From Bufo bufo (Eukaryota; Chordata; Amphibia; Anura; Bufonidae), in the NCBI RefSeq assembly GCF_905171765.1, contig NC_053393.1:191545921-191609920 (forward strand): 64,000 nt of DNA. Direction: 5' to 3'. Both the position numbers and the translations under genes were made by a program. Below are positions 32,090 to 42,608 of this stretch, one piece after another. The first letter of the stretch is position 1. Each line of letters opens with the position of its first letter. The notes below the pieces were generated by a model, which saw nothing but the letters and a program-made list of their open reading frames with translations, was not told the origin of the DNA and searched no databases.

Positions 32090-32368
32090 AGGGGTTGTCT
32101 CACTTCAACAAATGGCATTTATTATGTAGAGAAAGTTAATACAAGGCCCTTACTAATGTATTCTGATTCTCCGTATTGTTTGTTTTCCATCACATTATAG
32201 ACTGCTCGTATCCGTGGTTTTGACCACTCTGCAATCCTGCAGTGGTGGCAGTGCTTGAACACTATAGGTAAAGATGTTGGCCTATGCACACTTCCAGCCT
32301 TTCCTTGCCAGCCTTGTATTAACTTTCTCTACATGATAAATGTCATTTACTGAAGTGAGACAACCCCT
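32090..32368. mobile_element. T2-like MITE, 279 bp
   Basis: Ends AGGGGTTGTCTCACTTCA and TGAAGTGAGACAACCCCT are near-exact inverses, extended by ATGGCATTTATTATGTAGAG against CTCTACATGATAAATGTCAT. TTAA flanks both sides (32086-32089 and 32369-32372). It is a shorter relative of 32615-33073. Confidence 0.9.
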
Positions 32369-32372
32369 TTAA

Positions 32373-32610
32373 CCCCTTTAAGCATAAATGTCTGGCATGA
32401 CATTTTTCAAAACCTTAACCTCCTCAGATTGCATATAATCTACAGTATATTTAAAAGGGTTCTCCTACCATAATGACCTATCGCCTATCTACTGGATAGG
32501 TGATATATATCAGATTGCTGGGGGTCTGACTGCTGGAACACCCACTGATCATAAAAAAAGGGGTCCTGAGACATTCAATTACATTACCGCCTATCTATGT
32601 ACACAAGGGT
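32373..32610. other. Fragment of another TTAA-type repeat
   Basis: TTTAAAAGGGTTCTCC near 32451 resembles a T2 end and is followed by CTATCTACTGGATAGGTGAT and GGGGGTCTGACTGCTGG. The same motif, inverted (GCAGTCAGACCCCC), occurs at 36018-36034 beyond the 2.9-kb element, so this may be one MITE split by later insertions. I could not prove the join. Confidence 0.4.
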
Positions 32611-32614
32611 TTAA

Positions 32615-33073
32615 AGGTGTTGTCTCACTTCAGTAAGTGGCATTTATCATATAGAGAAAGTTAATATGAACAACTTACTAATATACTATTATTATCCATA
32701 TTTCTTCCTTTGCTGTCTGGATTCATTTTTCCATCACTTTATACACTGCTTGTTTCCATGGTTACAGACCACACTCCAATCTATCAGTGGTGGTCATACT
32801 TGCACACTATAGGCAAAAGCGTCATCCTCTCTGGTGGCCGGGACCATGGGAGCACACATGGGCTAGTGCTTTATCCTATAGTGTGCAAGCATGACCATCA
32901 CTAATGGATTGCAGGGTGGTTGTAGCCATGGAAACGAGCAGTGTATAATGTGATGGAGAAAATGAATCCAGCCAGCAAAGGAAGCAATATGGATAATAAC
33001 AATATATTAGTAAGTGGCTTGTATTAACCTTCTCTACATGATAAATCCAACTTACTGAAGTGAGACAGCCCCT
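32615..33073. mobile_element. T2-like foldback MITE, 459 bp
   Basis: TTAA at 32611-32614 and 33074-33077. The ends AGGTGTTGTCTCACTTCAGTAA and its inverse match closely and inverted similarity extends over most of the element (CTCTACATGATAAA, GGATAATAACAATATATTAG, TATAGTGTGCAAGCATGACC). It shares its right TTAA with the next element. Confidence 0.9.
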
Positions 33074-33720
33074 TTAACCACTTCAGCCCCCCTAGCTTAA
33101 ACACCCTTAATAACCAGGCCACTTTTTACACTTCTGCACTACACTACTTTCACCGTTTATTGCTCGGTCATGCAACTTACCACCCAAATGAATTTTACCT
33201 CCTTTTCTTCTCACTAATAGAGCTTTCATTTGGTGGTATTTCATTGCTGCTGACATTTTTACTTTTTTTGTTATTAATCGAAATTTAACTATTTTTTTGC
33301 AAAAAAATGACATTTTTCACTTTCAGTTGTAAAATTTTGCAAAAAAAACAACATCCATATATAATTTTTTTCTCTAAATTTATTGTTCTACATGTCTTTG
33401 ATAAAAAAAAATGTTTGGGTAAAAAAAAAATGGTTTGGGTAAAAGTTATAGCGTTTACAAACTATGGTACAAAAATGTGAATTTCCGCTTTTTGAAGCAG
33501 CTCTGACTTTCTGAGCACCTGTCATGTTTCCTGAGGTTCTACAATGGCAAGACAGTACAAACACCCCACAAATGACCCCATTTCGGAAAGTAGAGACCCT
33601 AAGGTATTCGCTGATGGGCATAGTGAGTTCATAGAACTTTTTATTTTTTGTCACAAGTTAGCGGAAAATGATGATTTTTATTTTTTATTTTTTTCTTACA
33701 AAGTCTCATATTCCACTAAC

Positions 33721-34440
33721 TTGTGACAAAAAAATTAAAACTTCCATGAACTCACTATGCCCATCACGAAATACCTTGGGGTGTCTTCTTTCCAAAATGG
33801 GGTCACTTGTGGGGTAGTTATACTGCCCTGGCATTCTTGGGGCCCTAATGTGTGGTAAGTAGTTTGAAATCAAAATCTGTAAAAAATGGCCGGTGAAATC
33901 CGAAAGGTGCTCTTTGGAATGTGGGCCCCTTTGCCCACCTAGGCTGCAAAAAAGTGTCACACATCTGGTATTGCCGTACTCAGGAGAAGTTGGGCAATGT
34001 GTTTTGGGGTGTCATTTTACATATACCCATGCTGGGTGAGAGAAATATCTTGGCAAAAGACAACTTTTATCATTTTTTATACAAAGTTGGCATTTGACCA
34101 AGATATTTATCTCACCCAGCATGGGTATATGTAAAATGACACCCCAAAACACATTGCCTAACCTCTCCTGAGTATGGCAATACCAGATGTGTGACACTTT
34201 TTTGCAGCCTAGGCGGGCAAAGGGGCCCACATTCCAAAGAGCACCTTTCGGATTTCACCGGCCATTTTTTGCAGATTTTGATTTCAAACTACTTACCACA
34301 CATTAGGGCCCCTAGAATGCCAGGGCAGTATAACTACCCCACAAGTGACCCTATTTTAGAAAGAATACACCCCAAGGTATTTCGTGATGGGTATAGTGAG
34401 TTCATGGAAGTTTTTATTTTTTGTCACAAGTTAGGGGGGT
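33721..34440. repeat. Giant inverted repeat, arms about 350 bp
   Basis: The segment from about 33721 to 34080 recurs inverted from about 34084 to 34440 with only scattered mismatches (for example GTCACACATCTGGTATTGCC against GGCAATACCAGATGTGTGAC). The loop is only a few bases. The DNA or any transcript could fold into a nearly perfect 350-bp duplex, a potential source of small RNAs. Identical short open frames appear on opposite strands at 33706-33960 and 34191-34442 as a consequence. Confidence 0.92.
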
Positions 34441-35590
34441 GATCAATGACAGGGGGGTGATCAGGGAGTCTATATGGGGTGATCACCCCCCTGTCATTGA
34501 TCACCCCCCTGTAAGGCTCCATTCAGACGCCCGTATGTGTTTTGCGGATCCGATCCATGTATCCGTGGATCCGTAAAAAACATACGGATGTCTGAATGGA
34601 GCCTTACAGAGGGGTGATCAATGACAGGGGGGTGATTAATGACAGGGGGGTGATCAGGGAGTCTATATGGGGTGATCACCCCCTGTCATTGATCACCCCC
34701 CTGTAAGGCTCCATTCAGACGTCCGTATGTGTTTTGCGGATCCGATCCATGTATCTGTGATCTGTAAAAAACAAACGGACGTCTGAATGGAGCCTTACAG
34801 GGGGGTGAGCAATGACAGGGGGGTGATCAATGACAGGGGGGTGATCAGGGAGTCTATATGGGGTGATCACCCCCCTGTCATTGATCACCCCCCTGTAAGG
34901 CTCCATTCAGATGTCCGTATGTGTTTTGCGGATCCGATCCATGTATCCGTGGATCCGTAAAAAACATACGGACGTATGAATGGAGCCTTACAGGGGGGTG
35001 AGCAATCACAGGGGGGTGATCAATGACAGGGAATTGATCAGGGAGTCTATATGGGGTGATCACCCCCCTGTAAGGCTCTATTCAGACGTCCGTATGTGTT
35101 TTGCGGATCCGATCCATGTATCCGTGGATACATAAAAAACATTTGGCCGTCTGAATGGAGCCTTACAGGGGGGTGATCAATGACAGGGGGGTGATCAATG
35201 ACAGGGGGGGTGATCAGGGAGTCTATATGGGGTGATCACCCTCCTGTTATTGATCACCCCCCTGTAAGGCTCCATTCAGACGTCCGTATGTGTTTTGCGG
35301 ATCCGATTCATGTATCCGTGGATCCGTAAAAAACATACGGACCTCTGAATGGAGCCAGCCTTACAAGGGGGTGATCAATGACAGGGGGGTGATCAGGGAG
35401 TTTATATGGGGTGATCACCCCCCTGTAAGGCTCCATTCAGACGTCCGTATGTGTTTTGCGGATCCGATCCATGTATCCGTGGATCCGTAAAAAACATACG
35501 GACGTCTGAATAGAGCCTTACAAGGGGGTGATCAATGACAGGGGAGTGATCAATGACAGGGGGGTGATCAGGGAGTCTATATGGGGTGAT
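34440..35590. repeat. Six tandem units each with a 94-bp hairpin
   Basis: The hairpin starts at 34512, 34704, 34896, 35071, 35265 and 35427. Each has 26-bp arms starting TAAGGCTCCATTCAGACGTC and its inverse, around an inner TTGCGGATCCG/CGGATCCG stem. Between hairpins are GGGGGGTGATCAATGACA modules that are themselves inverse of CCCCCCTGTCATTGATCA. Unit length varies from 162 to 194 bp by loss of spacer modules. The hairpin has the form of a small MITE amplified in tandem within a larger element. Confidence 0.92.
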
Positions 35591-35659
35591 CAGGGGTTAA
35601 TAAGGGGTTAATAAGTGACAGGGGGGGTGTAGTGTAGTGGTGTTTGGTGCTACTTATTA

Positions 35660-35960
35660 CTGAGCTGCCTGTGTCCTCTGGTGGTCGATCCAAGCAAAGG
35701 GGACCACCAGAGGACCAGGTAGCAGGTATATTAGACGCTGTTATCAAAACAGCGTCTAATATACCTGTTAGGGGTTAAAAAAATTGCATCTCCAGCCTGC
35801 CAGCGAACGATCGCCGCTGGCAGGCTAGAGATCCACTCGCTTACCTTCCGATCCTGTGAACGCGCGCTCCTGTGTGCGCGCGTTCACAGGAAATCTCGCG
35901 CCACGCGAGATGACGCGTAGATGCGTGACTCTGTGCAGAGCTGCCGCCTCCGGAACGCGA
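35660..35960. repeat. Chain of five back-to-back hairpins
   Basis: Perfect stems in order: GTCCTCTGGTGGTC (14 bp), GGTATATTAGACGCTGTT (18 bp), AGCCTGCCAGCG (12 bp), CCTGTGAACGCGCG (14 bp or more) and ATCTCGCG (8 bp), each with a short loop. The same stems in the same order occur inverted at 62960-63260, so they are conserved parts of the element. Confidence 0.9.
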
Positions 35961-35990
35961 TCCTGCGTTAGGCGGTCCAGAGGCGGTTAA

Positions 35991-36642
35991 GACCACGTAC
36001 CTTGATCATGGGGGTCCCAGCAGTCAGACCCCCACCATTCAGACACTTATCACCTGTTGTGTCATAGCTGTTTCACCTTTTCACATTCCCTATCCTTAAA
36101 GGTTTTCTTTGGGTGAAAAAATAAATAAATAAATAAAAATAAAAAAATCTGGCCCAAAATATGTGTCAAACTAAAATAGAAATGCTCTCCTGTTAAAGAA
36201 CATGTGTTCTCTTTTCTAGTTATCCTCTATACACAGGATCTGGGATAACTAAGTGATCCATGGGGGTCTAAACGCTAGAGCCCCCACTGATCCTCCTTCT
36301 TGACTGAGTGGCAGGTCGAGCATATGCCCTGCCTCTCCATCCATTCTCTATGGGGTCGCTGGAGATGGTGGAGTACAGTGCTGGCTAATTCCAGTGTTCC
36401 CAAAGAGAATGAATGGAGCAGCAGGGCGTATGTGTAGCCTGTCACACCATAAAAAGGCGGAACAGGACCCATTCCTGGGATCATTGTGGATTGCAGAATC
36501 AGACCCCACTATTCATACAGTTATGACATATGGTGTGGAGAGGATAACTTGAAAACCTGCAACCACTCCCCTACCAGTAACTCTTTAAATGGCAGCAGTA
36601 ATGCCTGTAAATATGGAATATCATTACTGCCGCCATGTAAAC
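35991..36642. other. Spacer with repeat fragments
   Basis: CAGTCAGACCCCC near 36022 may be the second half of the MITE fragment at 32450-32590. An (AAAT)n tract lies at 36119-36150. Blocks near 36240-36500 (GATCCATGGGGGTCTAAACG, GCCCCCACTGATCC) resemble decayed frog MITEs without clear ends. No gene is seen. Confidence 0.35.
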
Positions 36643-36647
36643 CATAC

Positions 36648-37600
36648 TGTCACGGCCATGGCTATGACCGTGACTCCTGAACCGCATGCGGTTGTCAGCG
36701 GTTTAGTTTGGTTGTCAATCACAGGTGAGGGCTGTGGTATTTGCCTCACCTGTGGTTGCCGCTGGCAACAGTATGTATGTGGCAGCATAGCAGTCTGAGC
36801 TGTGCCATTGCAGCTTGCTATGTTGTGCATGCGGTTTCGTGTGATGTGTGTATGTGTGCACTTGGTTTTATGTTATTGTGTGCACGTCCCCTTTAAGTGG
36901 TGTTTTCCTTTCCCTGGTGTTGGAAGGGTTAACCTCCTTCCTAGTGTGTGTGTGCACTGGGTGTGTCTGACTGTGGGTGTGGCTACTTGGCCCTATAAAG
37001 CCTCAGTGGAAGGCAGTAGTCAGAGGGTGCTTCAGCCATGCTGTTGGAGACATCCTCCTGCTGGTTACCATCCTTCCAGTAAGGGCCACGCTTCCGGTCA
37101 TAAAATCCTTATCCCTGATGTTTAGTTGATGTCCTATGCTTTTGGTTGTTATTGCAGCTATGAATGTCCTGGTTCCTCTGTGTGTGCTGTTTGTCTATGT
37201 TTGTGTGGACAGCGTTCCTGAGCACAGGTTCCAGTCAGCAAGGCTGTGGCAGGTTAGTGTGGAACAGTTAGGTTCACCTGTCATATTCATAGGCTGTTCT
37301 TGTTCCCCTTCTCCCTGCTGCTTGGCCAGTGAGACCCCTGTTCCTCCGTGCCTAGGAGGAATAGGTAGTCTTACCCTCCTCCTAGTTCAGGCCTGTCCTG
37401 AGGGCTTCCAGGGACTATTAGGTTCCAGTGTATGAGTCCTCCCACCATCAGGGTCGGCTCATGCGGACAGGAGACAGGGTCAGTGCTAGGGACGCAATAG
37501 GAGGTGACCTGCTCCCTAATGCTGTTGCCCTGGCCGAGCAGCGACCGGACATTTCTGAGCATCGCACGGCTGAGGGTTTTCCCCATCCTCAGCCGTGACC
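36648..37600 (+). mobile_element. Solo LTR, family X, 953 bp
   Basis: Starts TGTCACGGCCATGG and ends CAGCCGTGACC; CATAC is duplicated at 36643-36647 and 37601-37605. A TATAAAG box is near 36994 and ATAAAA near 37101. Blocks such as CCTAGTGTGTGTGTGCACTG, CACCATCAGGGTCGGCTCAT and ATCGCACGGCTGAGGGTTTT match the LTR at 42609-43888. The different target duplications show independent insertion. Relative to that copy it has one rather than two of a 121-bp internal unit. No internal coding region remains. Confidence 0.9.
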
Positions 37601-37687
37601 CATACGTGTCAATACTGGAGAATATGACAGACTGTGCAGAATTTTTCGGTCATAAGTCCAACCCCCTTTGCAGGTCACAACCTTTAA

Positions 37688-38455
37688 AGGGCTTCTGTCA
37701 CCCCACTAAACAGTTTTTTTTTTTTTTTTTGGGTACTTATAATCCCTATACTGCGATTTATCCATACATACTGTAATTAATCATTTTGGTTCAGCAGATT
37801 CTGTTAAAAACGTACTTTTAAAATATGCAAATTACCTTGCTACCAGCAAGTAGGGCGGCTACTTGCTGGTAGCAGCCGCATCCTCCTATCCTAAAGACGC
37901 CCCCTCCGCATGTTGATTGACAGGGCCAACGGACGGGATCGTCCTCTGGCTGGTCCTGTCTGCTATCAAGATCTCGCGCCTGCGCCGTAACGGTATTCAG
38001 TCGGCGCAGGCGCACTGAGAGGCGGACGCTCCTTCGGCCGCTCCATCCTCAATGCGCCTGCGCCGATGATGTCACATCTACATTCGGCGCAGGCGCATTG
38101 AGGAAGGAGCGGCCGAGCGAGCGTCCTCCTCTCAGTGCGCCTGCGCCGACTGAAGACAGGTACGGCGCAGACACCAGATTTTGAATGCAAACAGGACCAG
38201 CAGAGAAAGATCCCGTCCGTTGGCCCTGTCAATCAACATGCGGAGGGGGCGTCTTTAGGATAGGAGGATGCGGCTGCTACCAGCAAGTAGCCGCCCTACT
38301 TGCTGGTAGCAAGGTAATTTGCATATTTTAAAAGTACGTTTTTAACAGAATCTGCTGAACCAAAATAATTAATTACAGTGTGTATGCATAAATCGCAGTA
38401 TAGGGATTATAAGAAAAAAAAAATAAAAAATGTTTAGTGGGGTGACAGAAGCCCT
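37688..38455. mobile_element. Foldback T2-like element, 768 bp
   Basis: TTAA flanks both sides (37684-37687, 38456-38459). The terminal sequence AGGGCTTCTGTCACCCCACT and its inverse match, and inverted identity continues for roughly 330 bp through CTACTTGCTGGTAGCAGCCG and GCATGTTGATTGACAGGGCC. The centre holds GGCGCAGGCGCA blocks in both orientations. The TTAAAGGGC start fits the T2/Kolobok MITE pattern. It shares its right TTAA with the next element. Confidence 0.93.
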
Positions 38456-38949
38456 TTAACCCCTTAAGGACACAGCCTTTTTACACCTTAGGACCAGGCC
38501 ATTTTTTGCAAATCTGACCAGAGTCCCTTTAAGTGCTGATAACTTTAAAACGCTTTGACTTATCCAGGCCGTTCTGAGATTGTTTTTTCGTCACATATTG
38601 TACTTCATGACACTGGTAAAATGAAGTAAAAAAAAATATTTTTTTTGCACCAAAAAATACCTATTTTAACAAAAATTTGGAAAAATTTGCAAATTTCAAA
38701 GTTTCAGTTTCTCTACTTCTGTAATACATAGTAATACCCCAAAAAATTGTGATGACTTTACATTCCCCATATGTCTACTTCTTGTTAGAATTGATTTGGG
38801 AATGATATTTTATTTTTTGGGGATGTTATAAGGCTTAGAAGTTTAGAAGCAAATCTTGAAATTTTTCAGAAATTTACAAAAACTCAATTTTTAGGGCCCA
38901 GTTCAGGTCTCAAGTCACTTTGCGAGGCTTACATTATAGAAACCACCCA

Positions 38950-40140
38950 AAAATGACCCCATCTAAGAAACTACACCCCTCAAGGTATTCAAAACTGATT
39001 TTGCATACGTTGTTAACCCTTTAGGTGTTGCACAAGAGTTATTGGCAAATGGGGAGGAAATTTGAGAATTTCATTTTTTTGTCTAATTTTTCATTTTAAC
39101 CCATTTTTTCCACTAACAAATCAAGGGTTAACAGCCAAACAAGACTGTATCTTTATTGCCCTGACTCTGCCGTTTACAGAAACACCCAATATGTGACCGT
39201 AAACTACTGTACGGCCACACAGCGGGGCGTAGAGTGAAAGGTGCGCCGTATGGTTTTTGGAGGGCTGATTTTTATGGACTGGTTTATTTACACCATGTCC
39301 CATTTGAAGCCCCCCTGATGCACCCCTAGAGGAGAAACTCCCTAAAAGTGACCCCATCTAAGAAACTACACCCCTCAAGCTATTCAAAACTGATTTTACA
39401 TACATCGTTAACCCTTTAGGTGTTGCACAGGAGTTATTGGCAAATGGCGATGAAATTTGAGAATTTCATTTTTTTGCCTAATTTTCCATTTTAACCCATT
39501 TTTTCCACTAACAAAGCAAGGGTTAACAGCCAAACAAGACTGTATCTTTATTGCCCTGACTCTGCTGTTTACAGAAACACCCCATATGTGGCTGTAAACT
39601 ACTGTACGGGCACACAGCGGGGCGTAGAGTGAAAGGTGCGCCGTTTGGTTTTTGGAGGGCTGATTTTGCTGGACTGTTTTTTTGGCACCATGTTCCATTT
39701 GAAGCCCCCCTGATGCACCCCTGGAGTAGAAACTCCATAAAAGTGACCCCATCTAAGAAACTACACCCCTCAAGGTATTCAAAACTGATTTTACAAACTT
39801 TGTTAACCCTTTAGGTGTTGCACAAAATTTAATGGAAAATAGAGATACAATTTCAAAATTTCACTTTTTTGGCAGATTTTCCATTTTAATATTTTTTTTC
39901 CAGTTACAAAGCAAGGGTTAACAGCCAAACAAAACTCATTATTTATGGCCCTGATTCTGTAGTTTACAGAAACACCCCATATGTGGTCGTAAACTGCTGT
40001 ACGGGCACACGGCAGGGCGCAGAAGGAAAGGAACGCCATATGGTTTTTGGAAGGCAATTTTGCTGGACAGTTTTTTTTTACACCATGTCCCATTTGAAGC
40101 CCCCCTGATGCACCCCTAGAGTAGAAACTCCAAAAAAGTG
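38950..40140 (-). repeat. Three ~395-bp tandem units with recurrent open frame
   Basis: The junction motif GTGACCCCATCTAAGAAACT recurs at about 395-bp steps. On the minus strand each unit carries a similar open frame (39121-39357, 39408-39752, 39803-40201) with the shared strings GASGGLQMGHG, LYAPLC and NPCFVSGK. Similar frames appear in copies B and C. The frames resemble no protein known to me, begin at different points, and may reflect only shared DNA ancestry. Confidence 0.85.
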
Positions 40141-41284
40141 ACCCCATTTTAGAAACTACGGGATAGGGTGGCAGTTTTGTTGGTACTAGTTTAGGGTACA
40201 TATGATTTTTGGTTGCTCTATATTACACTTTTTGTGCGGCAAGGTAACAAGAAATAGATTTTTTGGCACGTTTTTATTTTTTGTTATTGACAACATTCAT
40301 CTGACAGGTTAGATCATGTGGTAATTTTATAGAGCAGGTTGTCACGGACGCGGCGATACCTAATATGTATACTATTTTTTTTATTTATGTAAGGTTTACA
40401 CAATGATTTCATTTTTAAAACAAAAAAAATGTTTTAGTGTCTCCATAGTCTAAGAGCCATAGTTTTTTCAGTTTTTGGGCGATTATCTTAAGTAGGGTCT
40501 CATTTTTTGCGGGATGAAATGACGGTTTGATTGGCATCTATTTTGGGGTGCATATGACTTTTTGATTGCTTGCTATTACACTTTTTGTGACGTAAGATGA
40601 CAAAAAATGGCTTTTTTTACACCGTTTTTATTTTAATTTTTTTTACGGTGGTCATCTGAGGGGTTAGATCATGTGATATTTTTATAGAGCCGGTCGATAC
40701 GGACGCGGCGATACCTAATATGTATACTTTTTTTTTTATTTATGTAAGTTTTACACAATGATTTCATTTTTGAAACAAAAAAAATCATGTTTTAGTGTTT
40801 CCATAGTCTAAGAGCCATAGTTTTTTCAGTTTTTGGGCGATTATCTTGGGTAGGGTATGATTTTTGCGGGATGAGATGACGGTTTGATTGGTACTATTTT
40901 GGCGTACATGCGACTTTTTTGATCACTTTTATTACCTTTTTTGGGAAGTAAGGTGGGCAAAATTTCAATTTCATCATAGTTTTTTATTTTTTATTTTTAT
41001 GGCGTTCACCGTTCGGGTAAAGTAACATAACCGTTTTATAGATCAGGTCGTTACGGACGCGGCGATACCAAACATGTGTAGGGAATTTTATTTTTTTCAT
41101 TTTTAATCAGTGATAAATTGTGTTTTTTGATTTTTACTTTTTTATCACTTTTTTTAACTTTTTTTTTGACCCAGACCCACTTGGTTCTTGAAGATCCAGT
41201 GGGTCTGATGTCTGTATAATACAGTACAGTACAATATATATTGTTCTGTACTGTATTTTACTTACACTGAACAGATCTATGCTT

Positions 41285-42081
41285 TTAGCACAGATCTGTT
41301 CAGCACCATGGACAGCAGGACGCCTGAGAGGCGTCCTGTTGCCATGGGAACCTTCCCCGTCTGCTCAGAACTGCGCAGACGGGGAAGGGTAAGCACAGGG
41401 CTGAGGGGGGCTCTCTGGGGGCTCTCTCCCTCTCCCATCGGGGGGCTGCAAAGGCACAGCAGCCCCCCGATGGGAGAGGGAGGGAGCTCCCTGCGCTGTT
41501 AACCTTTTCCATACAGCGGTCCGTACGGACCGCTGTATGGAAAGGGTTAACGGCTGACATCGCATCGCAGATGTCAGCCGTTTATACCAGGGTGCCAGCA
41601 ATGTGCTGGCACCCTGGTATCTTCACTAGAAACCAACGATTATACAAGGGGAGGCGGGCGGGGGATCGCGATCCCGCCTGCCGCACCGCCCGCCTCCCGC
41701 ACCGCCCACACTGCCCGCAACCCTCCCCCTGCACCTCCCACCGGGCTAAAATCACTCGGGGGGTGCAGGGGGAGGGATACAGATCTATTTTAGGAATACT
41801 AAAGTTTCTGATCCCCGCGGTCAGGGACCGCAGGGATCAGAAACTGCAGAAATCGCAGCAAACCGCAGGTCTGAATTGACCTGCGGTTTGCCGCGATCGC
41901 CGACATGGGGGGGTCACGGGACCCCCCCGCGCATTTAGCCTAGGTGCCTGCTCGATGATTTGAGCAGGCACCGGGTTCCGATCACTGCCGGCCGGGCGGC
42001 AGTGATCGGAACAACACATGACGTACCGGTACGTCATGTGTCCTTAAGTACCAGGACATCATGACGTACCGGTACGTCATG
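41285..42081. repeat. Chain of long hairpins and palindromes
   Basis: Successive inverted repeats include a 10-bp stem CCCCGTCTGC/GCAGACGGGG, a perfect 22-bp stem (41428-41449 with 41459-41480), a 48-bp palindrome with one mismatch centred at 41524 (GCGGTCCGTACGGACCGC core), stems CGGCTGACATC and TACCAGGGTGCCAGCA, stems GGTGCCTGCTC and TTCCGATCACTGCCG, a 28-bp perfect palindrome at 42014-42041 and a 22-bp one at 42060-42081 (both with ACGTACCGGTACGT at the centre). The same chain recurs inverted in copies B and C. Confidence 0.93.
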
Positions 42082-42139
42082 TGTCCTTAAGAGGTTAACA
42101 AAGTCCAAGCAAAGGTGCTAGAGGAGCAACGTGAGCAAA

Positions 42140-42480
42140 GGGTACAAATGGAGGGGCATAATTGAAGCAGAGACATTAGGGTCACCTGAGGCAGGGTAAT
42201 AGTGGGGATCCTGGAGAAGGGGTAACTGGAGAAGAGGCAATATTAGTGGTGCATTTTGAGTGGGGGCATATGGAACTGGGGCACTTAAGGGGGTGCACCT
42301 AAAGCAGAGGCATTATGGTTACTTGAGGCAGGGTAATAGTGGGGATCATGGAGCAGCTGCAGGGGTATTAGAAGGGCAACTGGAGAAGATTCAATATTAG
42401 GGGTGCTTTTAGAGTGGGGGCATTGGGAGCTGGGGCACTTATGGGGGTGCACCTAAAACAGGGACATTGGGGGGGACCTA
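42140..42480. repeat. Two to three ~150-bp tandem units
   Basis: GAGGCAGGGTAATAGTGGGG occurs near 42190 and 42324, and TGGGGCACTTA with GGGGGTGCACCTAAA recurs near 42277 and 42432. Units differ by indels. No gene is present here. Confidence 0.75.
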
Positions 42481-42608
42481 GGGCAGAGTCCCCCCATTGC
42501 CACTCTGAACTTTGCAGAGAGCAGCACACATTCATAGATCTGCGTTTGCTATAAACAATTCCCCTATTTCCCCCTTACAGTCTCCTACAGCTCACTACTG
42601 TCACACAC

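Larger units (their letters stand above)
33078..35986. mobile_element. 2.9-kb TTAA element built from hairpins
   Basis: Ends CCACTTCAGCCCC and (inverse) CCGCCTCTGGACC are diverged terminal repeats; TTAA flanks both sides (33074-33077, 35987-35990). Inside, in order: an AT-rich left part, a giant inverted repeat (33721-34440), six copies of a 94-bp hairpin in tandem (34440-35590), and a chain of hairpins (35660-35960). No protein is encoded; the 84- and 83-codon open frames in the inverted repeat are mirror copies. A second, inverted copy begins at 62938. Confidence 0.85.
38460..42094. mobile_element. 3.6-kb hairpin-chain TTAA element, copy A
   Basis: Ends CCCCTTAAGGACAC and (inverse) CCTCTTAAGGACAC, with TTAA at 38456-38459 and 42095-42098. 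Internal order: AT-rich left arm, three ~395-bp tandem units (38950-40140), three shorter AT-rich repeats with CGGACGCGGCGATACC (near 40348, 40692 and 41056), then a chain of long hairpins (41285-42081). No known protein is encoded. Two minus-oriented relatives are nested in each other at 51737-58355. Confidence 0.88.

Noticed and set aside
33706..34442. Two similar small proteins on opposite strands
   Set aside because: They are mirror images produced by the long inverted repeat; no independent coding evidence exists.
34440..35590. Repeat-spacer array resembling CRISPR
   Set aside because: The 'spacers' are themselves repeated GATCA modules and the repeats are long foldbacks inside a TTAA transposon.
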